This document shows positions 1-5,961 of a stretch of DNA of 6,071 nt, piece by piece. The stretch lies in NCBI GenBank assembly GCA_913054565.1, contig CAJXHW010000116.1, positions 1 to 6,071 on the forward strand, written 5' to 3'. The notes below the pieces were generated by a model. The model was not told the origin of the DNA. It searched no databases and worked only from the letters and a program-made list of their open reading frames with translations. How positions within the stretch are numbered: position 1 is the first letter of the stretch; each line of letters begins with the position of its first letter. A program made the translations under genes and the position numbers. This DNA is from an uncultured Kordia sp. (GTDB taxonomy: Bacteria; Bacteroidota; Bacteroidia; Flavobacteriales; Flavobacteriaceae).

Positions 1-1620
1 CAAGCATTGAGAGCCTCTGGAGACTATAAAAAATCAGAAAAATGGATGGGTAAATTTAAGGCTACAGGTGTTGTAGATTCTAGAGTTGATCAATTTTTCA
101 AGAATTTAGATTTTATAGATGTTATTCAAAAACGCAAAAAAAGATACGAAGTAGCTAATAGCCCACTAAACACTGTTAACAGTGATTATGGTGCAATAAC
201 CTATAAAGGAAATACATACTTTGTATCAGCTAGAGAAGACAAAGACGCTAGCGTAAAACGCATTTACAACTGGAACAACCAACCGTTTTTAGATATTTTT
301 AAAGTTAACGATAGCTCAAAAACCATTACAAGATTAAAAGAAGGTGTTAATACTAAATTTCATGAAGGTGCAGCATGCTTTACTCCAGATGGAAAGTATA
401 TGTTTTTTACTAGAAACAATTATTTTGATAAGAATGAAATTAAAGATGATAATAACGTTAATAACTTAAAAATTTTTAAAGCAGAATGGATTGATGGAGA
501 ATGGAAAAACAGCAAACCTTTATTTTTTAGTAGTGACTCCTACTCCGTTGGACACCCATCTATTAGTGCAGATGGAAAAAAATTATATTTCACATCAGAT
601 ATGCCAGGTGGCTATGGTGGTACAGATATTTATGTGTCAGAAATTCATGAACGTGGTGGCGTTAGAAAGCCCATCAATTTAGGAGCTACTATAAACACTG
701 AAGGAAATGAAATGTTTCCTTATTACAACTCAACAGAGCAAAAATTATATTTCTCATCTGAAGGTCATGTTGGATTAGGACAGCTTGATATATTCGTTGC
801 CGAACATATTGACAATGAGTATAGAAACGTAACAAACTTAGGAGAACCAATAAATAGTAATCGTGATGATTTTGCCTTTAATATTAATGATTCTGGATCA
901 GAAGGGTATTTAGCATCCAACAGAGATGGCGGTATAGGAGATGATGATATTTACTCTTTTACACGTGCAATTGACCTTACTTTAAAAGGAATTATAACAG
1001 ATAATGTTACACATGAACCTTTAGAAAATGCCACTATAATACTATCAAACAGTAAAGGAGAAATAGTTTTTGAAATTAAAACAGGTAAAGATGGTTATTA
1101 TGAAAAAATAATTGAAAGAGATCATAACTACCAACTTAATGGCGATAAACCAAAATTTGAAAATAAAATTAAACCTTTTAATTCTTATAATCAAGAATCA
1201 TACACTGAAATGGTCGTTAATTTAGAGTTAGACCCATTAAGAGACATGAACGTATTGGCTGGTTTAAGTGCTGACATAATTTACTTTGATTTTGACAAAA
1301 GTGAAATTAGAGAAGATGCAAAACCGGAACTTAATAAAATTATTGCAGTGATGAATAAGTATAAAGATATGATTATTCATATTGAATCACATACAGACTC
1401 AAGAGGTACAGCTAAATACAATGAACGATTATCGTCAAGAAGAGCAGCCTCTACATACAATTACTTTATTGAGCAAAATATAGCTCCTGAAAGAATTTCA
1501 TCATATAAAGGGTATGGCGAATATAAGTTAACCAATAATTGCGGTGATGGTATTAAATGTAGTGATGACGAACATCAAGCAAACAGACGTACTGAATTTG
1601 TAATAGAAAAAATGAAGTAA
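1..1620 (+). CDS. PorE-type OmpA family envelope protein (5' partial)
   Basis: The reading frame is open from base 1, giving 539 visible residues. The first start-like codon is a TTG at position 7, inside the frame, so the true start lies upstream. Visible order, counting codon 1 at base 1: the end of a TPR-like helical region (about 1-35); PD40/WD40-like propeller blades (about 60-320) with repeated 'DGK.YFTS..GG.G..DIY' signatures near 121-140, 182-214, 236-268 and 288-319; a carboxypeptidase-regulatory-like beta-sandwich (about 326-380, 'GIITD....PLENATI'); and an OmpA C-terminal domain (about 424-539). In the last, D466 (HTDSRG) and R481 (LSSRRA) match the Asp/Arg pair that binds diaminopimelate in OmpA-like domains. 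C514 and C520 may form a disulfide. This architecture matches PorE of Porphyromonas gingivalis, a periplasmic type IX secretion component tied to peptidoglycan. Flavobacteria carry several paralogues, often beside PorP/SprF-like genes, so the exact role is inferred. Confidence 0.88.
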   Translation, partial: QALRASGDYKKSEKWMGKFKATGVVDSRVDQFFKNLDFIDVIQKRKKRYEVANSPLNTVNSDYGAITYKGNTYFVSAREDKDASVKRIYNWNNQPFLDIFKVNDSSKTITRLKEGVNTKFHEGAACFTPDGKYMFFTRNNYFDKNEIKDDNNVNNLKIFKAEWIDGEWKNSKPLFFSSDSYSVGHPSISADGKKLYFTSDMPGGYGGTDIYVSEIHERGGVRKPINLGATINTEGNEMFPYYNSTEQKLYFSSEGHVGLGQLDIFVAEHIDNEYRNVTNLGEPINSNRDDFAFNINDSGSEGYLASNRDGGIGDDDIYSFTRAIDLTLKGIITDNVTHEPLENATIILSNSKGEIVFEIKTGKDGYYEKIIERDHNYQLNGDKPKFENKIKPFNSYNQESYTEMVVNLELDPLRDMNVLAGLSADIIYFDFDKSEIREDAKPELNKIIAVMNKYKDMIIHIESHTDSRGTAKYNERLSSRRAASTYNYFIEQNIAPERISSYKGYGEYKLTNNCGDGIKCSDDEHQANRRTEFVIEKMK

Positions 1621-1630
1621 TAATTTATTG

Positions 1631-1705
1631 AAAACTGCTTCGGTGAAATATCGAAGATTGTGTAATTATTAGGGTTTAAGTTGGTGTTAACCTGAAGCAG
1701 TTTTT
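1631..1705 (+). repeat. Structured tandem repeat, copy 1
   Basis: The arm at 1631-1643 (AAAACTGCTTCGG) pairs with 1692-1704 in a 13-bp stem that includes one G-U pair (1642/1693). The stem encloses a loop of about 48 nt and is followed by T residues to 1705. It begins 10 nt after the stop codon of the OmpA-type gene. Bases 1647-1683 are identical to 1829-1865 in copy 3. A plus-strand transcript could end here, but the loop is far longer than in a standard intrinsic terminator. Confidence 0.8.
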
Positions 1706-1721
1706 ATTATCTAATGAATAC

Positions 1722-1798
1722 AAAATTACTTCGTGAATACTATCGAAATTGTGTATTACTTGGGATTTTAAAACTGGTAGTAGCGCGAAGTAATTTTT
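1722..1798 (+). repeat. Structured tandem repeat, copy 2 (diverged)
   Basis: The arm at 1722-1735 (AAAATTACTTCGTG) pairs with 1784-1797, giving 14 bp with one U-G pair (1734/1785), followed by a T tract to 1798. It keeps the blocks TATCGAA (1741-1747) and ATTGTGTATTA (1748-1758) but is the most diverged copy in its loop. It lies 91 bp after copy 1, with a 16-nt AT-rich spacer between them. Its stem differs from copy 1 at paired positions 1726/1793 and 1728/1791, with pairing kept on both sides. Confidence 0.78.
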
Positions 1799-1813
1799 AT
1801 AAAACAATAAAGC

Positions 1814-1889
1814 AAAACTACTTCGTGTAATATCGAAGATTGTGTAATTATTAGGGTTTAAGTTGATACTTACATGGAGTAGTTTTTTT
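1814..1889 (+). repeat. Structured tandem repeat, copy 3
   Basis: The arm at 1814-1829 pairs with 1871-1886, giving 16 bp including U1823-G1877 and G1825-U1875. It is followed by a run of seven T (1883-1889), of which the first four are paired. The T tract ends 1 nt before the complement of the pdxH stop codon (1891-1893), so the unit fills the gap up to the convergent gene. It lies 92 bp after copy 2. The loop segment 1829-1865 is identical to copy 1. Confidence 0.8.
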
Positions 1890-1890
1890 A

Positions 1891-2535
1891 TTATGGAGCT
1901 AACTGGTCAATCTTCCACGAGTAATCCTCTTGTAATTGATATCTTATTCTATCATGTAATCTGTTAGGCCTACCCTGCCAAAATTCAACCTCAATAGGTT
2001 TTACAATATATCCTCCCCAATATTTAGGGCGTAACACTTCTTTATCTGCATAAGCAAGCTCTAAAGCCTTTAATTTGTCTTCTAAATCTACTTTAGACAC
2101 AACTTCACTTTGGTTAGAAACTAAAGCCCCTAATTGACTACCTTTTGGTCTAGATTCAAAATAACCATCAGAAAGATTTTCTGAAATTTTCTCTGCTTTA
2201 CCTTTTATAATAATTTGTCGTTCTGCAGCATGCCAAAAAAACGATAAACATATTCGATTATTAGCTGCTATTGCTTTTCCTTTTTCACTATTATAATTAG
2301 TGTAAAAAATAAACCCTTCGTATGTATATTTTTTAAGAAGCACTACTCTACTTTTAGGAAAGCCATCCAAACCAATAGTAGAAACGGTCATTGCATTAGC
2401 TTCGTCAATAGCGTCAGAACCATCAACTTCATAAAACCATGTTTGAAATAATTGCATCGGATTATCTGGAACATTAGATAGTAAAAGCTCCGATTTTTCG
2501 TATGATTTTCTATAATTACTAAGATCATTATTCAT
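1891..2535 (-). CDS. pdxH: Pyridoxamine/pyridoxine 5'-phosphate oxidase
   Basis: This FMN enzyme oxidises pyridoxamine or pyridoxine 5'-phosphate to pyridoxal 5'-phosphate, the last step of PLP synthesis and salvage; it is cytosolic and dimeric. At 214 aa it is close to the 218 aa of E. coli PdxH. FMN-site residues visible: R63 and K68 (SRVVLLKK), Y78-T79 (YTNYNSEKGK), K85 and Q107 (ERQIIIKG). Substrate-phosphate residues: Y125, R129 and S133 (YFESRPKGSQLGA). The C-terminal signature EFWQGRPNRLHDR supplies W186, R192 and H194, and the protein ends WKIDQLAP. The start is an ATG, with 23 nt separating it from the rnz stop, so it is probably the last gene of the operon. One oddity is that positions matching the E. 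coli allosteric arginine cage (R23, R24, R215) are L18, L19 and Q211 here. The stop codon abuts repeat copy 3. Confidence 0.96.
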   Translation of the reverse strand: MNNDLSNYRKSYEKSELLLSNVPDNPMQLFQTWFYEVDGSDAIDEANAMTVSTIGLDGFPKSRVVLLKKYTYEGFIFYTNYNSEKGKAIAANNRICLSFFWHAAERQIIIKGKAEKISENLSDGYFESRPKGSQLGALVSNQSEVVSKVDLEDKLKALELAYADKEVLRPKYWGGYIVKPIEVEFWQGRPNRLHDRIRYQLQEDYSWKIDQLAP

Positions 2536-2558
2536 AACTACAATTTACAAGAATTCTA

Positions 2559-3464
2559 TTAAAAATTAAACTCCTTTCCGTCATCAGCTAAAAGTACATT
2601 ATCAAAAACTGTTTCTGCTTCTTCTTTAAAATAATCAATACTATTATACCGTGTAGAAAAATGCCCTAAAATTAAATGTTTAACATTTGCTTTTAATGCT
2701 ATTGTTGCAGCTTCTTTTGCTGTTGAGTGTTTTGTTTTCTGACACAAATGTGCGTGTTCATTTAAAAAAGTACTTTCATGATACAACACCGTAGCATCCT
2801 TAATTATCGGAATTATTGATTCTGTATATTTTGTATCACTACAAAATGCGTAACTTTTAGGGGTATCAGGTTCAAAAGACACTAGCGTATTTGGTATAAG
2901 TTTTCCATGCTTGTTTTCAACATCTTTTCCCATTTTTATATTTCTATAATCACATAACTCTATGTCATTATTCAACACAGCATCAATATTTAATTTACGA
3001 TCTCCAATTTTTTCTTTGAATAAAAATCCGTTAGTATACACCCTGTGATTTAAAGGTATTGTATGTACAGTAACTTTATCATCTTCATAAATCAATTCAG
3101 ATACTTTAGACTCTAATTCGTGAAATATTAAATTATAACCTCCATAAGAGTTTCCTAATTTTAACTGCAACAAAGTAACTTCTTTTATCCCTTTAGGGCC
3201 GTAAATATGCAAATCTGCATCTCTCCCCAAAAGCCTAAAAGTAGATATTAAACCTATTAAACCATAAAAATGATCGCCATGCAAGTGAGAAATAAATACA
3301 TGTTTGATTCTAGAGAATTTAATTTTAAACTTTCGTAATTGCACTTGTGTTCCCTCACCACAATCAATTAAAAAAAGATTACCTTTTATATCTAATATTT
3401 GAGCGGTAGGGTTTGTAAAAGCTCTAGGAGTTGCACTATAACAACCTAAAATGGTTAATTTCAT
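2559..3464 (-). CDS. rnz: Ribonuclease Z (tRNA 3' endonuclease, short form)
   Basis: This is a metallo-beta-lactamase-fold endonuclease that cuts tRNA precursors after the discriminator base to make the 3' end ready for CCA. The length, 301 aa, is normal for the short RNase Z. The metal-binding HxHxDH motif is H60-L-H-G-D-H65. Other ligands fit H140 (PLNHRVYTNGF), D210 (FCSDT) and H268 (ILGHFSTRY), and H246 in HSTAKEAA is the conserved catalytic-region histidine. The N-terminal LGCYSATPR...DCGEGTQ block is typical of Bacteroidota RNase Z. The ATG start is 57 nt downstream of the STAS-like gene and 23 nt upstream of pdxH on the same strand. The 57-nt gap is the largest in the run and could hold a secondary promoter, though I see no clear one. 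Key residues are intact, so it should be active. Confidence 0.96.
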   Translation of the reverse strand: MKLTILGCYSATPRAFTNPTAQILDIKGNLFLIDCGEGTQVQLRKFKIKFSRIKHVFISHLHGDHFYGLIGLISTFRLLGRDADLHIYGPKGIKEVTLLQLKLGNSYGGYNLIFHELESKVSELIYEDDKVTVHTIPLNHRVYTNGFLFKEKIGDRKLNIDAVLNNDIELCDYRNIKMGKDVENKHGKLIPNTLVSFEPDTPKSYAFCSDTKYTESIIPIIKDATVLYHESTFLNEHAHLCQKTKHSTAKEAATIALKANVKHLILGHFSTRYNSIDYFKEEAETVFDNVLLADDGKEFNF

Positions 3465-3521
3465 ATAAGTATTATATAAAATTTACATGACGTGTGTAAT
3501 ACATGATAACAATTGATGGTT

Positions 3522-3854
3522 TTAGAAATCTAAATCACGTTCAATTTCCTCCATCTCAATAATATCATGTGCTTCTTGTAGTGTAGGCACTATTGATAAC
3601 TCTTCTGGTGCAGAATCAATATCTATTTTATCAGTTACCAAAACAAATGATTTTTTAGACTCTTTATGTTTATTAGATAACAATAAAAAATCATTAATTG
3701 CATTGTCTTGTACCCCTTTTACAGAAAAAAGGTTAACAATAACATTATCATTTTTAATTTCATTATATTTTTGGTCAATATTAGCCACCAATTCAACAAT
3801 AGTAGCTCGTTCTTGGGTAATAATTGTAATATTTCCGGTTTTACTAAAAATCAT
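3522..3854 (-). CDS. Small STAS-like protein of unknown function
   Basis: This 110-aa soluble protein has no signal peptide or membrane segment. The pattern looks like a STAS (SpoIIAA-type) fold: an early beta region (7-22), a strand NVIVNLF (37-43), a turn and helix SVKGVQDNAINDFLLLSNKHKE (44-65), a strand KSFVLVTD (68-75), then a LSIVPTLQEAHDII stretch (86-99) like the C-terminal helix of anti-sigma antagonists. It ends with an acidic tail, EMEEIERDLDF (100-110). The Ser/Thr that is phosphorylated in classic antagonists (D-S-S-G at this point) is absent; the place is QDNAIND (49-55). The ATG overlaps the pyrB stop as ATGA (3851-3854), so translation is probably coupled. No kinase or sigma-factor partner is in the window. 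The fold call is inference from the sequence pattern. The gene is clearly real given its overlap and position. Confidence 0.8.
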   Translation of the reverse strand: MIFSKTGNITIITQERATIVELVANIDQKYNEIKNDNVIVNLFSVKGVQDNAINDFLLLSNKHKESKKSFVLVTDKIDIDSAPEELSIVPTLQEAHDIIEMEEIERDLDF

Positions 3855-4783
3855 AACTGTTTTATTTTAGAAGCTAATAAATATATGACTGCCATCCTAA
3901 TTGCAACACCATTTTCTACCTGATTTAATATAATTGCTTGATCTGAATCTGCTACATCACTCGTAATCTCAACTCCTCTATTTATTGGACCAGGGTGCAT
4001 GATAACAATGTCTTTATCTAGAGAATTTAGCAATTTTTTGGTAACTCCATATTGCTGGGTATACTCTCTAGTTGATGGAAAATAACTAATATCCAAACGT
4101 TCATTTTGAATACGTAACATATTTGCCACATCTGCCCATTCAAGCGCTTTGCGTAAGTTAGTTTCAACACTCACCCCAAGCTTTTCAATATGTTTAGGTA
4201 TTAATGTTTTAGGACCACAAATTTTAACATTGGCACCTTGCTTCTGTAATGCAAAAATATTAGACAAAGCAACTCTTGAGTGCAATATATCACCTACAAT
4301 AACTACATTTTTTCCAGCTACTTCTCCTAATTTTTCACGTATTGAGTAAGAATCTAATAAGGCTTGCGTTGGATGTTCATGTGCACCATCACCTGCATTA
4401 ATAATACTCGCTCCAATATGTTTTGATAAAAACACCCCAGCTCCAGGGTTTGGATGACGCATAACTACCATATCAACTTTCATAGACAAAATATTGTTAA
4501 CCGTGTCTATTAAAGTTTCCCCTTTTTTCACTGAAGATTGGGCTGCTGAAAAATTTACCACATCCGCTGAAAGTCTTTTTTCAGCCAATTCAAAAGATAA
4601 TTTTGTTCTTGTAGAGTTTTCAAAAAATAAATTAGCAATAGTAATATCACGTAGTGACGGAACTTTTTTAATGGGTCTATTGATCACTTCTTTAAAATGA
4701 TCAGCCGTTTTAAAAATCAACTCAATATCTTCAGGTTGAATATATTTTATTCCTAATAAATGGTTTACACTTAATTCGTTCAT
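3851..4783 (-). CDS. pyrB: Aspartate carbamoyltransferase catalytic chain
   Basis: This enzyme condenses carbamoyl phosphate with L-aspartate to N-carbamoyl-L-aspartate, the committed step of de novo pyrimidine synthesis, in the cytosol. It has 310 aa, the usual length. The N-terminal carbamoyl-phosphate domain holds FFENSTRTKLSFE (53-65; S57-T58-R59-T60 binds phosphate), K87 of SSVKKGE, R109-H110-P111, and HEHPTQALLD (135-144) with H137. The C-terminal aspartate domain holds R170 (HSRVALSN), R224 (NMLRIQ) and HPGPINRG (263-270). All recognisable active-site residues are intact. The ATG start lies 4 nt after the pyrR stop, and its TGA overlaps the next start. No regulatory pyrI gene follows; a small STAS-like gene sits in that place. 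This suggests a trimeric enzyme without PyrI, with control through PyrR or substrate supply, which is inference. Confidence 0.97.
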   Translation of the reverse strand: MNELSVNHLLGIKYIQPEDIELIFKTADHFKEVINRPIKKVPSLRDITIANLFFENSTRTKLSFELAEKRLSADVVNFSAAQSSVKKGETLIDTVNNILSMKVDMVVMRHPNPGAGVFLSKHIGASIINAGDGAHEHPTQALLDSYSIREKLGEVAGKNVVIVGDILHSRVALSNIFALQKQGANVKICGPKTLIPKHIEKLGVSVETNLRKALEWADVANMLRIQNERLDISYFPSTREYTQQYGVTKKLLNSLDKDIVIMHPGPINRGVEITSDVADSDQAIILNQVENGVAIRMAVIYLLASKIKQL

Positions 4784-4787
4784 TGTC

Positions 4788-5330
4788 TTATTTTGATATT
4801 AAATATACTGCATCTTCTCCTTCATTTTCTACCCATTTTACGGCAACTTTTTCCTCGTTAATCACATCTACTTGCCTACCTCTGTAATTTGGCTGAATAG
4901 GTAAATGCCTACTAAAACGCCTATCAATTAAAGTTAATAACTCTACATCTTTTGGACGTCCAAAAGACTGTAAGGCTGTAAGTGCTGCACTGATACTTCT
5001 ACCGGTATAAAGCACATCGTCAATAAATATGACATTTTTATCTTCTACAATAAAATCAATTGTTGTTGAGTTGGCTGTTAAGGTTTTTCCTCCTCTTCTA
5101 AAATCATCTCTATAAAACGTGATATCCAACAAGCCTAATTTAATATTAGGAATCTTGTAAAAATCTTGTAATAAAGTTTTAATTCTATGTGCTAAAAAAG
5201 CACCTCTGGGCTGTATGCCAATGAGCACGGTATTAGAAAAATCTTCATGCTTTTCAATTAACTGAGATGTTAATCGGTGAAGTATAATGTTAACTTCTTT
5301 TGAACTAAGTAACACTTTTTGATTTGTCAT
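4788..5330 (-). CDS. pyrR: PyrR: pyrimidine regulatory protein / uracil phosphoribosyltransferase
   Basis: This is a type I phosphoribosyltransferase-fold protein. In Bacillus PyrR binds UMP/UTP and pyr mRNA to promote attenuation, and also makes UMP from uracil and PRPP. I chose the ATG at 5330 (MTNQKVLLSSKEV, 180 aa) over the in-frame TTG at 5339, because it gives the family's usual length and N-terminus. Counted from that ATG, the PRPP-binding loop VIFIDDVLYTGRSI is at 100-113 with the D104-D105 pair. IGIQPRGAFLAHRI (37-50), DITFYRDDFR (69-78) and LLTLIDRR (131-138) also match PyrR. It heads the pyrB run, 4 nt upstream of pyrB. Only 50 nt separate it from the preceding gene, and I see no terminator/antiterminator pair or PyrR-binding loop there. 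Regulation of the Bacillus type is therefore not visible; its role here may be enzymatic or may act elsewhere. Confidence 0.94.
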   Translation of the reverse strand: MTNQKVLLSSKEVNIILHRLTSQLIEKHEDFSNTVLIGIQPRGAFLAHRIKTLLQDFYKIPNIKLGLLDITFYRDDFRRGGKTLTANSTTIDFIVEDKNVIFIDDVLYTGRSISAALTALQSFGRPKDVELLTLIDRRFSRHLPIQPNYRGRQVDVINEEKVAVKWVENEGEDAVYLISK

Positions 5331-5355
5331 GAATTCCAAACTATTATTTGGAAAA

Positions 5356-5363
5356 CAAATTTA
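5356..5363 (-). promoter_or_regulatory. Candidate -7 box before pyrR
   Basis: Read on the minus strand this is TAAATTTG, a full match to the Bacteroidota -7 consensus TAnnTTTG. It lies 25 nt upstream of the pyrR ATG, which would give a leader of about 18-20 nt. No TTTG -33 element stands at the expected spacing; the nearest TTG is about 12 nt upstream, which is too close. It is a plausible but weak promoter call in AT-rich DNA. Confidence 0.3.
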
Positions 5364-5380
5364 AGAAATATAACTCAATT

Positions 5381-5905
5381 TTATCTATTTCCTCCAATAC
5401 TTTTAAAAGGCACTAATAGTCTTTTTACAGTAGTATCTTTAAGTATTCTTCTTGTTATACGTATCTGATGCACTCTAGATTTACCTAATGGGTTCCCGTA
5501 TAATGCCCAAACAAATTTTTCACGTCTAGGAAATTTTTTATGCAACTCTATATAATTTTGATGTGTAAATGATATACTTTGTTGATTATATGTCATTATC
5601 AATTTATAAATAGAGTCTTTAAACTTTTTATTTGAATTATATAAACTACTCGGTACATAATAACTTGTTAAGAAACCGCGGTCATTTATGTATTGTAATT
5701 GATCAATGTTTTTAGATTCAACTAAAAACATCTGTTTGGTTAGCTTAAACTTAGTCATTAGAAATACTAATCTACTTGTTGCTAACACCTTGTTTTCTGC
5801 AGTTAAATTTTTAAAATCTAACCAAACCTTTAAATTATCATCAGATAGCTTAGATAGATAGGTCTCTAAATTCAATCCTATACTTTCTGCCGGTGGATGA
5901 TACAC
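5381..5905 (-). CDS. Hypothetical protein, 5' end uncertain
   Basis: I do not recognise this protein. From a GTG at 5905 it has 174 aa, and the frame stays open upstream to a TAA at 5951-5953 with no ATG. The coding look (…FDVYHPPAESIGLNLE) continues upstream of the GTG, so the GTG is probably not the true start. The body has alternating polar and hydrophobic helical stretches and no membrane segment. The C-terminal third is very basic (KKFPRREKF, SRVHQIRITRR, KDTTVKR), which could suit nucleic-acid or polyanion contact, but that is only a composition remark. An ATG at 5961 in another frame encodes a signal-peptide-like start, and a single extra base would join the two into a protein of about 193 aa. 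The stop lies 50 nt before the pyrR ATG on the same strand. Being a real gene is likely; its function is unknown. Confidence 0.6.
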   Translation of the reverse strand: MYHPPAESIGLNLETYLSKLSDDNLKVWLDFKNLTAENKVLATSRLVFLMTKFKLTKQMFLVESKNIDQLQYINDRGFLTSYYVPSSLYNSNKKFKDSIYKLIMTYNQQSISFTHQNYIELHKKFPRREKFVWALYGNPLGKSRVHQIRITRRILKDTTVKRLLVPFKSIGGNR

Positions 5906-5961
5906 ATCAAATGTATTTGTTTTAGTATCAAAAATAACAAAAATATTAGTTTATAGGGCAT
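5878..5961 (-). other. Out-of-frame signal-peptide-like start upstream of the hypothetical gene
   Basis: The ATG at 5961 opens a 27-codon frame that ends at TAG (5878-5880). It begins MPYKLIFLLFLILKQ: a positive n-region and a strongly hydrophobic core, like a Sec signal peptide but with no clear cleavage site. It overlaps the 5' part of the hypothetical gene in a different frame. One added A in the AAAA run (5920-5923, minus strand) would give …LILKTNTFDVYHPP…, continuous with the downstream frame. It may be the displaced start of that gene; AT-rich sequence can also yield such runs by chance. Confidence 0.4.

Larger units (their letters stand above)
1631..1889 (+). ncRNA. Candidate structured RNA / terminator array in convergent gap
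   Basis: Taken together, the three units form an array with a period of 91-92 bp between the ends of two convergent genes. Seen in the sequence: long covarying stems, a conserved loop core and a T tract after each right arm on the plus strand. Two readings are open: a read-through or processed RNA made from the OmpA-type mRNA, or a set of terminators separating the two units. I see no convincing Bacteroidota promoter (TTTG ... TAnnTTTG) just upstream on the plus strand. The Rfam flavobacterial motifs, such as Flavo-1, are the obvious families to compare; I cannot confirm a match. Confidence 0.45.
1891..5330 (-). other. Predicted operon pyrR-pyrB-STAS-rnz-pdxH
   Basis: Five genes on one strand have gaps of 4 nt, a 4-nt overlap, 57 nt and 23 nt. 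The first three are almost certainly one transcript, and rnz and pdxH are probably included. No hairpin followed by a T run is visible in the two longer gaps. The run ends directly against repeat copy 3, which could stop the message, although the T tract on the minus-strand side of that hairpin is only four bases. Confidence 0.6.

Noticed and set aside
7..9. TTG at 7 as the start of the OmpA-type gene.
   Set aside because: The frame is open to the window edge, and the region matches the end of a TPR domain, so the gene begins upstream.
1721..1820. TAnnTTTG-like boxes on the minus strand at 1721-1728 and 1813-1820 within the repeats.
   Set aside because: They fall in the left stem arms, whose composition explains them. 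No TTTG -33 element stands at the right distance, and copy 1 lacks the match.
1631..1889. A CRISPR array or integron attC series.
   Set aside because: Spacers are only 16 nt and AT-rich, units are 73-76 bp with diverged stems, and there are no cas genes, integrase or cassette ORFs.
1631..1889. MITE-like insertions with terminal inverted repeats.
   Set aside because: I see no target-site duplications around any unit, and the regular 91-92 bp period fits tandem duplication better. It is not excluded as an ancient origin.
3465..3521. Direct repeat ACATGA (3485-3490 and 3501-3506) and a near-match -7 box before rnz.
   Set aside because: A 6-base repeat in a 57-nt AT-rich gap is expected by chance, and the box is one base off consensus with a poorly spaced TTG.
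3708..4700. Plus-strand ORFs of about 65-70 codons opposite pyrB and the STAS-like gene.
   Set aside because: They are antisense shadows of well-supported minus-strand genes with no domain signal.
5331..5339. TTG start at 5339 for pyrR, adding three residues.
   Set aside because: The ATG at 5330 gives the normal family length and N-terminus.
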